DNA from: Flavobacteriales bacterium UBA720
Lineage (GTDB): Bacteria; Bacteroidota; Bacteroidia; Flavobacteriales; Weeksellaceae
DNA length: 64,000 nt
Assembly (NCBI GenBank): GCA_002297505.1
Contig: DBLQ01000081.1
Span: 64,258 to 128,257 of the forward strand
Direction: 5' to 3'
Under the pieces are notes generated by a model. That model saw only the letters and a list, made by a program, of their open reading frames with translations. It did no database searches and was not told where the DNA came from. The position numbers were made by a program, and so were the translations under genes. Each line of letters opens with the position of its first letter. Position 1 is the stretch's first letter. Of the stretch, positions 8,669 through 17,410 are shown piece by piece.

Positions 8669-8701
8669 AAACCTTCAAGGTTTTGAAAACCTTGAAGGTT
8701 T
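8669..8701. repeat. REP-like palindrome, right copy beside RAYT
   Basis: Identical over all 33 bases to the copy at 7979-8011. It starts eight bases after the transposase stop codon, so the transposase lies between two direct copies of a self-complementary sequence. Confidence 0.9.
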
Positions 8702-8834
8702 GTAAATTCAAAAAAACAAGGACAGATATCAGGCACTCCGAGAAAATTATTCAAACCAAATCCTCATAATGAGAAGAGAATTACTGATTATCTTTACAAT
8801 TAAATCCTGTCAATATTAATTTGATTTTTTATTC

Positions 8835-8842
8835 TAAATTTG
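8835..8842 (+). promoter_or_regulatory. -7 promoter element for the YCII-domain gene
   Basis: TAAATTTG fits TAnnTTTG, 17 bp before the ATG at 8859. Confidence 0.45.
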
Positions 8843-8858
8843 AGTAAAACTTCAGAAG

Positions 8859-9314
8859 ATGAAATCACTATTCGCCATCCTTTCCTTGATATTATTTCCG
8901 CAATTCTTCAACGCGCAAAATAAAGGATTTGACCAGAAACTCGCCGATTCACTTGGCGCTGACCAATACGGGATGAAAACCTATTATCTCGTCATTCTCA
9001 AAAAAGGAAAAGCTGAAATTACGGACAAAGCCAAAAAATCAGAATTGATGAAAGGTCATATGGAAAATATCGGCAAATTGGCAAAGGAAGGCAAACTGAT
9101 TGTCGCCGGACCGATGTTGGAACAAAATGATAAAAATTACTCAGGAATTTTCATTATCAATGCTAAAACTAAAGAAGAAGCGGAAGGTCTGGTTTTGACG
9201 GATCCATCTGTTAAATCAGGAATTTTTGATGTCGAGATTTACAAATGGTACGGTTCCGCAGCACTTCCTCTCTATCTGAAATCTCACGATAAGGTGACTA
9301 AAACAAAATTCTGA
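8859..9314 (+). CDS. Exported YCII-domain protein
   Basis: The 151-residue protein starts with a signal peptide (MKSLFAILSLILFPQFFNAQ) and then carries a YCII-like ferredoxin-fold domain (YYLVILKKGK ... KGHMENIGKLAKEGKLIVAGP ... GIFIINAKTKEEAEGLVLTDPSV ... DVEIYKW). The domain is normally cytoplasmic and has no general assigned chemistry; the exported form is common in Bacteroidota. It is two bases from the following DUF1801 gene, so the pair is an operon. Function unknown. Confidence 0.8.
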   Translation: MKSLFAILSLILFPQFFNAQNKGFDQKLADSLGADQYGMKTYYLVILKKGKAEITDKAKKSELMKGHMENIGKLAKEGKLIVAGPMLEQNDKNYSGIFIINAKTKEEAEGLVLTDPSVKSGIFDVEIYKWYGSAALPLYLKSHDKVTKTKF

Positions 9315-9316
9315 AC

Positions 9317-9688
9317 ATGAAAGCCTGCAAAACCTTTGAAGATTACTTTGCTGATTTTGATAAAGATATTATTGAGAAATTGGAACAGATCCGGAATGAA
9401 ATCAAAAATGAAATTCCGGAGGTTGAAGAATGCATCAAATATGCGATGCCTACTTTTACGTTTAAGAATAAGAACTTAATTCATTTTGCGGCTTACAAAA
9501 ATCATATTGGGATTTATCCCGGTTCTGAAGCGATTGCTGTGTTTGAAAAGGAACTGGAAAATTACAAAACTTCGAAAGGTGCGATTCGGATTCCACTATC
9601 TTCAGGACTTCCGTTTGAATTAATTAAAAAAATTGCAAATTTTAACAAATCCAAAATTCTCCAACGCACAAAAACCACTACAAAATAG
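9317..9688 (+). CDS. DUF1801 / YdhG-like protein
   Basis: A 123-residue cytoplasmic protein of the DUF1801 (YdhG, frataxin-like fold) family. Recognisable segments are FEDYFADFDKDIIEKLEQIR, EECIKYAMPTFTF, the conserved HFAAYKNHIGIYPG and the C-terminal RIPLSSGLPFELIKKI. Some relatives are called iron chaperones in analogy to Fra, but biochemical support is thin, so only the family is named. Its stop codon lies inside the terminator hairpin at 9671-9695. Confidence 0.8.
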   Translation: MKACKTFEDYFADFDKDIIEKLEQIRNEIKNEIPEVEECIKYAMPTFTFKNKNLIHFAAYKNHIGIYPGSEAIAVFEKELENYKTSKGAIRIPLSSGLPFELIKKIANFNKSKILQRTKTTTK

Positions 9689-9697
9689 TGGTTTTTT
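9671..9697. terminator. Bidirectional terminator between convergent genes
   Basis: Ten-base arms AAAACCACTA / TAGTGGTTTT with a five-base loop, then T6 on the plus strand and A-rich sequence on the other side. It separates the plus-strand DUF1801 gene from the minus-strand DUF4252 operon ending at 9705. Confidence 0.8.
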
Positions 9698-9704
9698 GAA
9701 AAAT

Positions 9705-10229
9705 TTAGTTTCTATGAATTTTGATTTGATTTTTTTCCGTGGCGTTGATGATTTTTGAGATGTCATCCGGCGTAAATTCCCCCTTCACATCTACGAAAAC
9801 ACTTTCGTCATGGTCATCATTCACCGCAATGATCATTCGCTTGATCAGGTCATTCGTCTGCTGTGCGCTGATGCTCACCACCTGACCTTGCTGCTTCACA
9901 GACATCCATTCCTGATAATTATTTTTAGTGAGGTATTTTTGAAATTCAGCTTTGATAGGAGTTTTGGATTTTTCAACGATCAAAACTTTCACATCACTGA
10001 TTTTCTTGATCAGGTCAATCACTTCCTGGCTTTCGCCGTCTTCTTTCAAAGCTTGTTTTACGTAGGATTTGGCAAGGAAAGTCGGGACATTGATGCTTAC
10101 AAAAGTCGAGTTGTTCCTGAATCCCGGGTTGTCAAAAAAGTCGGTGTGAACTTTATTTTGGGACACCATACACGACTGCAGAAAGAAACCGACAATCGTC
10201 AAAATAATAAGATATAAGAATCGTAGCAT
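9705..10229 (-). CDS. DUF4252 lipoprotein
   Basis: 174 residues with an N-terminal lipoprotein signal (LIILTIVGFFLQSC) and a DUF4252 domain (FVSINVPTFLAKSYV ... VLIVEKSKTPIKAEFQKYL ... FVDVKGEFTPDDISKII). The fold is found almost only in Bacteroidota and has no known biochemical role. It is the last gene of the operon headed by the ECF sigma factor at 12817 and is a shorter relative of the DUF4252 part of its upstream neighbour, six bases away. Confidence 0.85.
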   Translation of the reverse strand: MLRFLYLIILTIVGFFLQSCMVSQNKVHTDFFDNPGFRNNSTFVSINVPTFLAKSYVKQALKEDGESQEVIDLIKKISDVKVLIVEKSKTPIKAEFQKYLTKNNYQEWMSVKQQGQVVSISAQQTNDLIKRMIIAVNDDHDESVFVDVKGEFTPDDISKIINATEKNQIKIHRN

Positions 10230-10235
10230 AATATT

Positions 10236-11483
10236 TTAGTTTACTGAGGTTATACTGGCGCCCGTTACTTCCTGGGCAGATTTGCTTACTTTGGACGGAT
10301 TGCCTCTGTACTGTACAGATGCTGCCGAACTTGCACTGGCGGTGATGCTTTGCGTGGTGTTGATTTTCACGCTGGCTCCGGAAGATGCATCCACCACGGC
10401 GGTCTTCGTGATAAAATCACTGGCAGAAACCGAACTTCCGCTGCTGGCACTTACTGTGCTGGAATCCGCTTTTCCTGAAAGTTTGAGTGAGCTGCCGCTA
10501 CTGGCATCCAGGGCCAGTGATTTGGTTTCAAGATTCATTTTTACGCTCACTCCGGAAGACACTTCCAAGGCCGTATTGGTCGAGATTTTGAAATCTCCGG
10601 AAACCTGCGATCCCGACGTACAATTGGCTGCAAAAGCCGTTTCGTTCACCGGCGTCACCGCTTTGAAGGAAGAGCCCGATTTGGTCACTAATCTTGACAG
10701 ATTTGGTCCGGCAACCAAGACTTTCAGGTTATTAAAATTCAGATTTTTTCCGCCTCTGTTTCTGATGAATATTTTAAGGATGCCGTTTTCCACTTCGGTA
10801 ATCACGTATTGCTGTTTTTCCGGTTCGGTTTTCACAGTTACGCTTTGCGTAGGATTTTGGCTGAATTCCACATCCACACCGGAAGACGTCTCGATCCCCG
10901 TGAAAGCCGGAACATTTCTTACACTTCCCACATTGACATTGTCCGATTTGATCGTAGACACCGGGTTGAGTGACGTTACGTTCTGGGTTTCCGACATCAG
11001 ATTATTGACATCGTCCATGGATATCTTGCCATCCAGCATCATCAGTACGGAGCTGTCCTCGGACATAATATTGAGGATAAGATTGTCCAGAACATTGGCT
11101 TTCACGTCCTGTGCCATGAATTTGATTTTGGCGTCGCGGTTATTCACGGTTACCAATTCCTCGTACTTCATATTTTTTAGCGAGTTGGCAATATCTTTTT
11201 CAATTTTCCCTTCATTCACCACAGGGTTCTTAGAAGTTCCGGACTTTTCCAGAACCAGCATTTTCAGGCCATCCACTTTGCCGAGAAGTGGCTGAATCTT
11301 GCCGAGTTCTTCGTTATCAATTTTAAGATTGTTCAGCAGTTTGAACATGGGTTTGGCAATCTTGATAGAGGTCACACCTTCTGTGTCCTGGTATTTATCA
11401 AAGAGTTTGTTGAGTTCTTCTGTCTGTCCGAAAATATTCGTCGAGAGTAGAAATAATACGATTAATAATGCTATTTTTTTCAT
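10236..11483 (-). CDS. DUF4252-GIN domain fusion protein, exported
   Basis: 415 residues: signal peptide (MKKIALLIVLFLLSTNIFGQ), a DUF4252 domain (~21-165) with the typical KMLVLEKSGTS and MLDGKISMDDVNNLM segments, then a C-terminal GIN domain (putative auto-transporter adhesin head, DUF2807, ~180-400) made of repeated beta strands rich in Ser/Ala/Gly, for example VDASSGASVKINT and VSASSGSSVSA. GIN domains form right-handed beta-helices on the cell surface or in the periplasm. The joining of the two domains in one chain, followed by a free DUF4252 gene, suggests a paired envelope function. Substrate or partner unknown. Confidence 0.85.
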   Translation of the reverse strand: MKKIALLIVLFLLSTNIFGQTEELNKLFDKYQDTEGVTSIKIAKPMFKLLNNLKIDNEELGKIQPLLGKVDGLKMLVLEKSGTSKNPVVNEGKIEKDIANSLKNMKYEELVTVNNRDAKIKFMAQDVKANVLDNLILNIMSEDSSVLMMLDGKISMDDVNNLMSETQNVTSLNPVSTIKSDNVNVGSVRNVPAFTGIETSSGVDVEFSQNPTQSVTVKTEPEKQQYVITEVENGILKIFIRNRGGKNLNFNNLKVLVAGPNLSRLVTKSGSSFKAVTPVNETAFAANCTSGSQVSGDFKISTNTALEVSSGVSVKMNLETKSLALDASSGSSLKLSGKADSSTVSASSGSSVSASDFITKTAVVDASSGASVKINTTQSITASASSAASVQYRGNPSKVSKSAQEVTGASITSVN

Positions 11484-11622
11484 AAGTAATTTCTAATTGG
11501 TTTAAGGTATTATGCAATCGCAGAAGCGATTTCATAATGATTTAAGTTGTTAAGGTCTCTTGTAAAATCGTGATGTCATTTTAGTACTATTTCAGAATAT
11601 TCATCAACAGCGATTTTATGGT

Positions 11623-12333
11623 TTAAAAATTCAGAATTCTGTAAAAATCAACCTGACTCTGTGCAGATTCTGCGTGGTTTATGGTTTGGGTAACGTTACT
11701 TGCAAAATAATTAAACGTGTCCTCGGTCACCGCAATGGCTTCCGCCTCACTGTAAACAGGCTTCCCGTTGATGATCACATAATTAGGATTATATTCGGAA
11801 TCTGAAATTATCTTTGAGGATTGTTGATTCCCATTTTTTTTAATTTGATTTTCAGCATATTGCGTGTTTGTTTTTTGGAGTTGATGATGAACTTTGTTTT
11901 CTACTATAACTTTCGGTTGGGCAGGTTCCTTGGCTGCTAAAGTCGGCTGCTGATTCTGAGAATTATCCTCAGGAATAATCTTCGGCGACTCTGTTTTTAC
12001 AGGTTTTGGATGATTCGCAATCTGAGGTTCTATCTGTTCCGGATTATTGAACATCCAGACACCGCTAATTCCCATCAGCAGTACTAAACTCGCTGCCATC
12101 CAGTATTGTGAGTAAGATTTTCTCTTTACAGCCGGTAGGGCAACGATTTTTGGCGCTTCAGCTTTCTTTAGGAAATCTTCAAAACTGATATTTAATTTTT
12201 CCTGTTTCTCTTCCTTTAGAAAAGAAAAATAAGGATTATCGCTTTCGTTTTTGAGAAAAAGATCTTCTTCCGGCGTCAGTTCCTCGCCTTCGAAGAATTT
12301 AGATTCCCAATCCTTGTATCTGTCGGTTTTCAT
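11623..12333 (-). CDS. Probable membrane anti-sigma factor
   Basis: 236 residues with a cytoplasmic N-terminus (MKTDRYKDWESKFFEGEELTP), one membrane helix near residues 78-95 (YWMAASLVLLMGISGVWMF) and a periplasmic tail rich in Gln/Asn/Pro. There is no zinc-binding anti-sigma motif. It overlaps the end of the ECF sigma gene by 35 bp, and this position and topology make an anti-sigma role likely (inference). A 140-bp gap separates it from the DUF4252-GIN gene. Confidence 0.65.
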   Translation of the reverse strand: MKTDRYKDWESKFFEGEELTPEEDLFLKNESDNPYFSFLKEEKQEKLNISFEDFLKKAEAPKIVALPAVKRKSYSQYWMAASLVLLMGISGVWMFNNPEQIEPQIANHPKPVKTESPKIIPEDNSQNQQPTLAAKEPAQPKVIVENKVHHQLQKTNTQYAENQIKKNGNQQSSKIISDSEYNPNYVIINGKPVYSEAEAIAVTEDTFNYFASNVTQTINHAESAQSQVDFYRILNF

Positions 12334-12817
12334 ACGCGTAAAGTTTGTTAATTGACTCTTTCACTTTTTGTCTCGCTCTCATCAGATTCACGCGGACTGC
12401 ATTTTCCTCCATCTCCATAATCTGTGAAATCTCGGAAATCTCATATTCCTCAACATCTTTTAAGTGAATGACCATTTTTTGTTTTTCTGGCAGTTGGTTG
12501 ATAAATCCCAAAATCTGCTCTTTCATATTATTCGTTTCGATCTGATAAAGTTCCGACTGATGTCTCGTCTGGCTCGCAAATCCAAGTTTGACCTCATGAT
12601 GCTTCAGTCTGTTCAGACATTCATTCTTGACACTTCTCAGTGCAAAACTTTTCAGGTTTTCGATGACCAGCAGTTCCTCTTTCCGTTGCCAGAACTTCAT
12701 CATCAGATCCATTACCACATCTTCGGCTTCATCAGCACTCATCAAAAACTTCTTCGCAAAGCGGAACATCTCATCCTTGAGAATATACACCGATTTTTGA
12801 AAGTAGTCTTGAGTCAT
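12299..12817 (-). CDS. RNA polymerase sigma factor, ECF family
   Basis: 172 residues with sigma region 2 (FRFAKKFLMSADEAEDVVMDLMMKFWQ, about 18-46) and region 4 (QLPEKQKMVIHLKDVEEYEISEISQIMEMEENAVRVNLMRARQ, about 110-152). ECF sigma factors direct RNA polymerase to envelope-stress or surface-function genes. It heads a minus-strand operon with the overlapping membrane protein and two DUF4252 proteins, which are presumably its targets. No gene for a TonB transducer is adjacent, so it is not a FecI-type system. Confidence 0.93.
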   Translation of the reverse strand: MTQDYFQKSVYILKDEMFRFAKKFLMSADEAEDVVMDLMMKFWQRKEELLVIENLKSFALRSVKNECLNRLKHHEVKLGFASQTRHQSELYQIETNNMKEQILGFINQLPEKQKMVIHLKDVEEYEISEISQIMEMEENAVRVNLMRARQKVKESINKLYAYENRQIQGLGI

Positions 12818-13022
12818 AGATTCTGGTTTAATGTTTAAGGCTTAATCTTTTTTAATTTCAAAAACCTTGTGTTTCTTGGTCGTTTAAAAGTAAGACATTT
12901 TTGAATTACAAATTATTACATCAAAAATAAAAAAAGAACCTTAATAAATATTAAGATCCTGATAATCAATTTATTATTTTTAGAAATAATTTTATATTTC
13001 TTCCGCTATGTTGTGTGATTAT

Positions 13023-14285
13023 TTATTCTCCAGAATTTATATTTGCAGAATCACTTTCCGCCACTGCACCCTTCGGATTCATAGTTTTGTTAAGCTTTTC
13101 CAATTCAAAAGGAAAATTTTCAAACAATCCTGAGAGTGACAAGGCGGAATAAACCCTTTGTGAATACTTGTTTCCAATGGCGATGATCGTCACTTTGGAC
13201 TTCAGAAGATGTGCAAAAACCGAATTGGTGCCGTGCCACCAACCGTTATGATACGTGAGCTTTTCACCGTTGTCAAATTCTTTCATCCGGAAACCCAAAC
13301 CATAATTGTTGATGCCTTTTTTCTCGTTGCTGTACGGCTCAAATATTTTACCCGCCAATTCAGGCTTTAGGAAATCTTTGGAGAATAATGCCACGGAAAA
13401 ATTCAGCAAATCCTTCGGTGTTGTGTAGACATTTTTGTCGCCGTAAATCAAGTCCAAATTAGTCAATGGATACAGTTTGTAGCCGCTCAGGAAGGACTGG
13501 GAAGCTGTTGGAATATCCTTTTTCTGGAAGATGAAGGTATGATTCATTTTCAGCGGTTTGAAAACAATTTCCTGCATTGCTTCGGGGAAAGGTGTTGCAG
13601 TGACTTTCTCAACAATCAATGCCAACATTGCGAAATTGGTGTTGCAATACATAAAACCCGTGTTAGACATTCTTGCCAGAGCAGGTTTATATTTGATGAG
13701 CATATCCAAAACGTCTTGATTCGTAATGAAATCTTTTTTCAATTCTTTCGGAGCAGGCTTGATGCCTTGGTCAAAATGCTCGTATTTTGGCAATCCGCTT
13801 CTCTGGGAGAGCAGACTGAAAACGGTAATATCTTTGTATGGAAACTGTGGGAAAAATTTGGTGACATCATCCTCCAACTTCAGTTTTCCGCCTTCAACCA
13901 GTTTTAAAACGGCCATGGCAGTCATCGTCTTGCTGACCGAAGCCACGTGAAGCGGCGTATTTTCATCAATTGGCATCTGCTTACCTTCTCTCCCAAAACC
14001 TCTGTATTTTTCGAAGATAATATGATCACCTTTGGCGACAAGTATTCCACCGCTCAGGTCGCCCTGTTCCCAGACTTTGTGGTAATAATTGTTGATGAGC
14101 GGGACAATTTTCGATTCGTTTTCAAGAGCAGATTCCTCCGGCGTAAAAACTTTTGACAAATTGACATTGCCGTAATTGGGAAGCTTGGATTGGTAGGTTT
14201 CTGCAGTTTCCTCTTTCTCTTTTTTACTGCAGGAATAACTGCATAAAACGGCTATGGAAACCGCAACTAATTTTCTAAGATTCAT
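13023..14285 (-). CDS. Serine hydrolase, class C beta-lactamase/esterase fold, lipoprotein
   Basis: About 420 residues. The start at 14285 gives a lipoprotein signal MNLRKLVAVSIAVLCSYSC; an alternative ATG nine bases upstream adds only MVK. The beta-lactamase-fold motifs are present: SxxK in HVASVSKTMTA, the Tyr-x-Asn in FMYCNTN and HxG in YHNGWWHG. Such proteins include D-aminopeptidases, esterases and peptidoglycan-modifying enzymes; true cephalosporinase activity is unlikely because it is a lipid-anchored, low-similarity member. Isolated gene, 205 bp downstream of the sigma gene and reading in the same direction. Confidence 0.88.
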   Translation of the reverse strand: MNLRKLVAVSIAVLCSYSCSKKEKEETAETYQSKLPNYGNVNLSKVFTPEESALENESKIVPLINNYYHKVWEQGDLSGGILVAKGDHIIFEKYRGFGREGKQMPIDENTPLHVASVSKTMTAMAVLKLVEGGKLKLEDDVTKFFPQFPYKDITVFSLLSQRSGLPKYEHFDQGIKPAPKELKKDFITNQDVLDMLIKYKPALARMSNTGFMYCNTNFAMLALIVEKVTATPFPEAMQEIVFKPLKMNHTFIFQKKDIPTASQSFLSGYKLYPLTNLDLIYGDKNVYTTPKDLLNFSVALFSKDFLKPELAGKIFEPYSNEKKGINNYGLGFRMKEFDNGEKLTYHNGWWHGTNSVFAHLLKSKVTIIAIGNKYSQRVYSALSLSGLFENFPFELEKLNKTMNPKGAVAESDSANINSGE

Positions 14286-14371
14286 TTTTACCAACTTCTA
14301 AGGAAGCGCAATTTAATATAAAATGATTCCTTAGTCGACAGCAATTTTCTTAAGAAATGTTAAATGTGGAG

Positions 14372-14405
14372 AAAAAAAATCCTCTCAAAAAAATTTGAAA
14401 GGATT
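14372..14405 (-). terminator. Terminator of the three-gene envelope operon
   Basis: On the minus strand, arms AATCCTTTCAAA and TTTGAGAGGATT (one mismatch) surround a short loop and are followed by a run of eight T. It lies 20 bp after the stop codon of the beta-barrel gene at 14426. Confidence 0.75.
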
Positions 14406-14425
14406 GTAGTTTTATAATTGAAATC

Positions 14426-14974
14426 TTAGAAATCGTAGCCAATTTTGAAACTTATATCTGGAATGACTTGAGTAGTATATCCTTTTTTCAAAATTTTCCC
14501 GATTCCCAGACCAGCCTTGAATTCGTAATTAAAACTTTTTGCAAAATTCCGTCTCAATCCCCAAGTTGGAACAATGGAAATGGTTTCGCTCACGTGTATA
14601 TCTTTCGTGTTAGAAATCACAAACCAATCAGGAATATATTCTACTTTAAGGGAAACATAATTCCCAGAATTATTAGAAGTATTTCTTCCTAAGTCTTTTC
14701 TTTTTTGAAGATTATAATAGAATTTGGGTGTTAATGAAAACGCTGGTGTCAAAGCGAAGCCTGTTTTGCTGTACATATCGCCACCCCAAATGGAAGGATA
14801 CAATTCCATCTGGCTTCTGAAAGAAAATTTTTCAGACAATCTAGCTTCATTATAAAATTCTGCACCGAAAAGTCCTATTTGGATGCCTATTAAAGATTTT
14901 TTGAGACTTGCATTTTCTTGTGAGAAAGATTGAAATCCCATAATTAACGACAATATAAATAGTAGTTTTCTCAT
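14426..14974 (-). CDS. Predicted outer-membrane beta-barrel protein
   Basis: The 182-residue product starts with a signal peptide (MRKLLFILSLIMGFQSFSQ) and continues with alternating amphipathic strands such as FSFRSQMELYPSIWG and YVSLKVEYIPDWFVI, ending in an aromatic residue (KIGYDF) as in outer-membrane barrels. It resembles the small OmpW/porin-like OMP_b-brl families but no exact family is claimed. The ATG at 14974, one base after the upstream gene's stop, gives the signal peptide and is preferred to earlier ATGs. Last gene of a translationally coupled three-gene operon. Confidence 0.7.
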   Translation of the reverse strand: MRKLLFILSLIMGFQSFSQENASLKKSLIGIQIGLFGAEFYNEARLSEKFSFRSQMELYPSIWGGDMYSKTGFALTPAFSLTPKFYYNLQKRKDLGRNTSNNSGNYVSLKVEYIPDWFVISNTKDIHVSETISIVPTWGLRRNFAKSFNYEFKAGLGIGKILKKGYTTQVIPDISFKIGYDF

Positions 14975-14975
14975 T

Positions 14976-15350
14976 TTATTTTTTTTTAATTTTAAAAGTT
15001 CCGTTTGATGTCTCGCTTCCGCTTTTTTTAGTCCAATTACCAGTCGAGTTTGCAAAATTTGTTATTTGACAATTAAAAACAAAACCACCTCTTGTATTAG
15101 CGCTTAACTTTCCATCAGACTGAACATAACCTGAAAATTCTTCAGAAAAAGAAAATCGTGTAGATTCTATATTCCCAGTGAAATTACCGGCGCTTGTAAC
15201 CTTAAAAGTAATATTACCTTTATCATCACCATCAAAAGAGCCAATCCAATCCCCTTCAAAACGAGAGGCATCTTGTCTTTGCAAGTCCTCATCTGAGGGA
15301 TAACAAGAAATTACAATTCCAAAAAATATTAAGAATTTTAAAAATTTCAT
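14976..15350 (-). CDS. Small lipoprotein of unknown function
   Basis: 124 residues beginning MKFLKFLIFFGIVISCYPS, a clear lipobox (VISC). The rest is a predicted small beta-rich domain with a repeated pattern (GDWIGSFDG, GNFTGNIEST, SGYVQSDG, NSTGNWTKKSGS), reminiscent of lipocalin-like ligand or inhibitor folds. Its ATG overlaps the stop codon of the upstream gene by four bases and it is one base from the next gene, so the three are coexpressed. No named family recognised. Confidence 0.65.
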   Translation of the reverse strand: MKFLKFLIFFGIVISCYPSDEDLQRQDASRFEGDWIGSFDGDDKGNITFKVTSAGNFTGNIESTRFSFSEEFSGYVQSDGKLSANTRGGFVFNCQITNFANSTGNWTKKSGSETSNGTFKIKKK

Positions 15351-16248
15351 TCCGTTATTAGCTTTATACCGTGCCATCCACCATTCTTTTTAGCAATACC
15401 ATACATATTGACTTTCGTTGCAGTGGGATGATTAAAATCAAACTGATAGCTTGTGATGTTTGCTCCATTGCCAACTCCACCTCCAAAGGTATAAGTTACC
15501 TGTGGTGTTGCTACTCCCCAATCAAAAACTCTTTCGATTACATCTTGATTATCTTCAACTTGGCTAAAATCAAAATACTGAACATATGTTAGAGTACCTG
15601 TATCTACGACGAATGCAACTTTATTATACTTTTTATTATAGGCTTGTCCAATTTTTACAGCTTGCTTCCAAGCTTGCTCATAAAATAATTTTCGTAATTG
15701 TTCTGGAGTTAAAGATGTAGCATTAACAACCCATTCTATAACGCCATCAATTTTCTTTTCAAATGGTAAACTTGGCATTTTTGCAGGTCCCATATTCACA
15801 TAATTATAATATTGATCCAATGATGTAAATACTTTATCTTCAAAAAAATATCGTTGTCCTGGTAAACCTTGAGCAAAATGAACAGGATGGGTAAATGACC
15901 AAGCAATTGCGTTAACCCCAATCCCTAATTTATCTGCATTTTCTTTTCTCCAAGTACCCGTCCACCCTTTGTATTGATGTTTAACTTTACAGCCAATGGC
16001 ATAAACCAACCATAAATCTTGCGAATAAAATTTCACTTTAACTCTTCTTCCGTCCTCATACTGATCATCTGTTACCCAAGTTGTTCCAAAGATATTTCCT
16101 AATTTAGGCTTCCTTATTTCTCCTATTCTTAAACCTTCCACAATCTGCTCTATACTTGGATCTGCAGGAGGATAACCCGTGCTTGGCAAGAATTTAAACT
16201 TAAAAGCATACCGCATGCAAATAAGAATCTCGAAAATGTAATTTTCAT
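15347..16248 (-). pseudogene. Frameshifted secreted lipoprotein gene of unknown function
   Basis: Two frames must be joined to make a sensible protein. The frame from the ATG at 16248 gives a perfect lipoprotein signal (MKITFSRFLFACGMLLSLNSC, 21 residues) but stops soon after; the main frame (usable from 16216) encodes the remaining ~280 residues (SIEQIVEGLRIGEIRKPKLG ... WHGIKLITE) without any signal peptide. One extra G in the GGG run (CCC at 16176-16178 on the plus strand) would fuse them as LNSC-QARGYPPADPS. This is either a real disabling mutation, a phase-variable site or a sequencing error. The body has WTGTWRKEN and LGIGVNAIAW segments but no family I recognise. Confidence 0.65.
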
Positions 16249-16475
16249 AATAGTGTTATTAAATTATTGATTAGATGGCAAAGAAAAAAAAAAGAAAAAG
16301 ACTGTGAAAATTTTTCTTTTAATTTATTTCAATCAATATTATAATAATCTGTTTTTCAATATATTTCATTTCATTATGCAAAATTCATTATAGAAAAAAA
16401 ACCTAAAAATGTTAAAAAAATAAACATAATATACAATTTATAGAAATAATCACCTTAAAATTCCCAAAACTCTGA

Positions 16476-17408
16476 CTATTTACAAAAATAATACAATATC
16501 TTTTTCACAATTACCTGCGCCAGTTTTTCTTTGCTTTGATGTGTCCAGCCAGCAATATGTGGCGTAACAATCACTTTTTCAGAATCTAATAAATATTTTA
16601 AATCCTGATTTTCTGTTTCCAAATTTTCAAAAGATGACTTTTCGTATTCCAAAACATCCAGACAGGCGCCTAAAACCTTACCTGATTCAACGGCTTGCAC
16701 TAAAGCTTTAGTTTTTAAATTTTTTCCTCTGGCTGTATTGACGAAATAAAATTTCTTTTCCATTTTAGAAATGAATTCTTCATCAATCAGATAATGAGTT
16801 TCGTCCGTCAAAGGAATATGAAGACTCAAAACATCAGCTCTTTTTTGAATTTCTTCCAAAGAAACCTGCGTTGCAAATTCATCCGACAGATTGGGCAAAA
16901 TATCGAAGAAAATTACCTCCACACCAAAGCCCGAAAGCCTTTTCGCCGTGGCTTTTCCCATATTGCCGTAGCCAATGATGCCGAAGGTTTTCCCCAACAG
17001 TTCATCACCACGGTTTTCCTCACGCTTCCAGATGCCGTTCTTAACTTCGTTCGATGCAATAAATAACCGGTTCATTAGAATTAACAACATTCCAACAACA
17101 TGCTCTGCCACAGAATCCCGGTTTCCTTCCGGCGAGTTAATCAATTTAATTCCAAGATTCTCTGCCGTTTGAACATCAATATTTTCCATTCCGGCACCTA
17201 CTCTCGCGATAAATTTGAGATGAGAAGATTTGGTCAGAAAGTTTTTATCTAATGGAATCCGGCTTCGGATAATGATACCATCGTAATTATGGATTTTCTC
17301 CAAAACCTCATCATATCCGGAAATATAATCGGCCTCCAGAACAAAACCTTTTTCAGATAGTTGCTTTTCTATCAACGGATGATTGGTGTCTAATAGTAGG
17401 ATTCTCAT
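16476..17408 (-). CDS. D-isomer 2-hydroxyacid dehydrogenase, SerA-like
   Basis: The 310-residue NAD-dependent enzyme has the catalytic and cofactor domains of the D-2-hydroxyacid dehydrogenase family: FIARVGAGMENID, the Rossmann glycine motif GIIGYGNMGKATAKRL, the catalytic Arg in NTARGKNL, Glu in LDVLEYE and His in TPHIAGWT. It lacks the C-terminal ACT domain of regulated 3-phosphoglycerate dehydrogenases, so it may be the short SerA used in the serine pathway of many Bacteroidota or another 2-hydroxyacid reductase. Preceded by an ATAAATGAT-type repeat in its 5' leader. Confidence 0.88.
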   Translation of the reverse strand: MRILLLDTNHPLIEKQLSEKGFVLEADYISGYDEVLEKIHNYDGIIIRSRIPLDKNFLTKSSHLKFIARVGAGMENIDVQTAENLGIKLINSPEGNRDSVAEHVVGMLLILMNRLFIASNEVKNGIWKREENRGDELLGKTFGIIGYGNMGKATAKRLSGFGVEVIFFDILPNLSDEFATQVSLEEIQKRADVLSLHIPLTDETHYLIDEEFISKMEKKFYFVNTARGKNLKTKALVQAVESGKVLGACLDVLEYEKSSFENLETENQDLKYLLDSEKVIVTPHIAGWTHQSKEKLAQVIVKKILYYFCK

Positions 17409-17410
17409 AA

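Noticed and set aside
10282..11295. 337-codon frame on the plus strand opposite the DUF4252-GIN gene
   Set aside because: It is the antisense of a clear coding gene with a signal peptide and recognised domains, produced by its repetitive composition.
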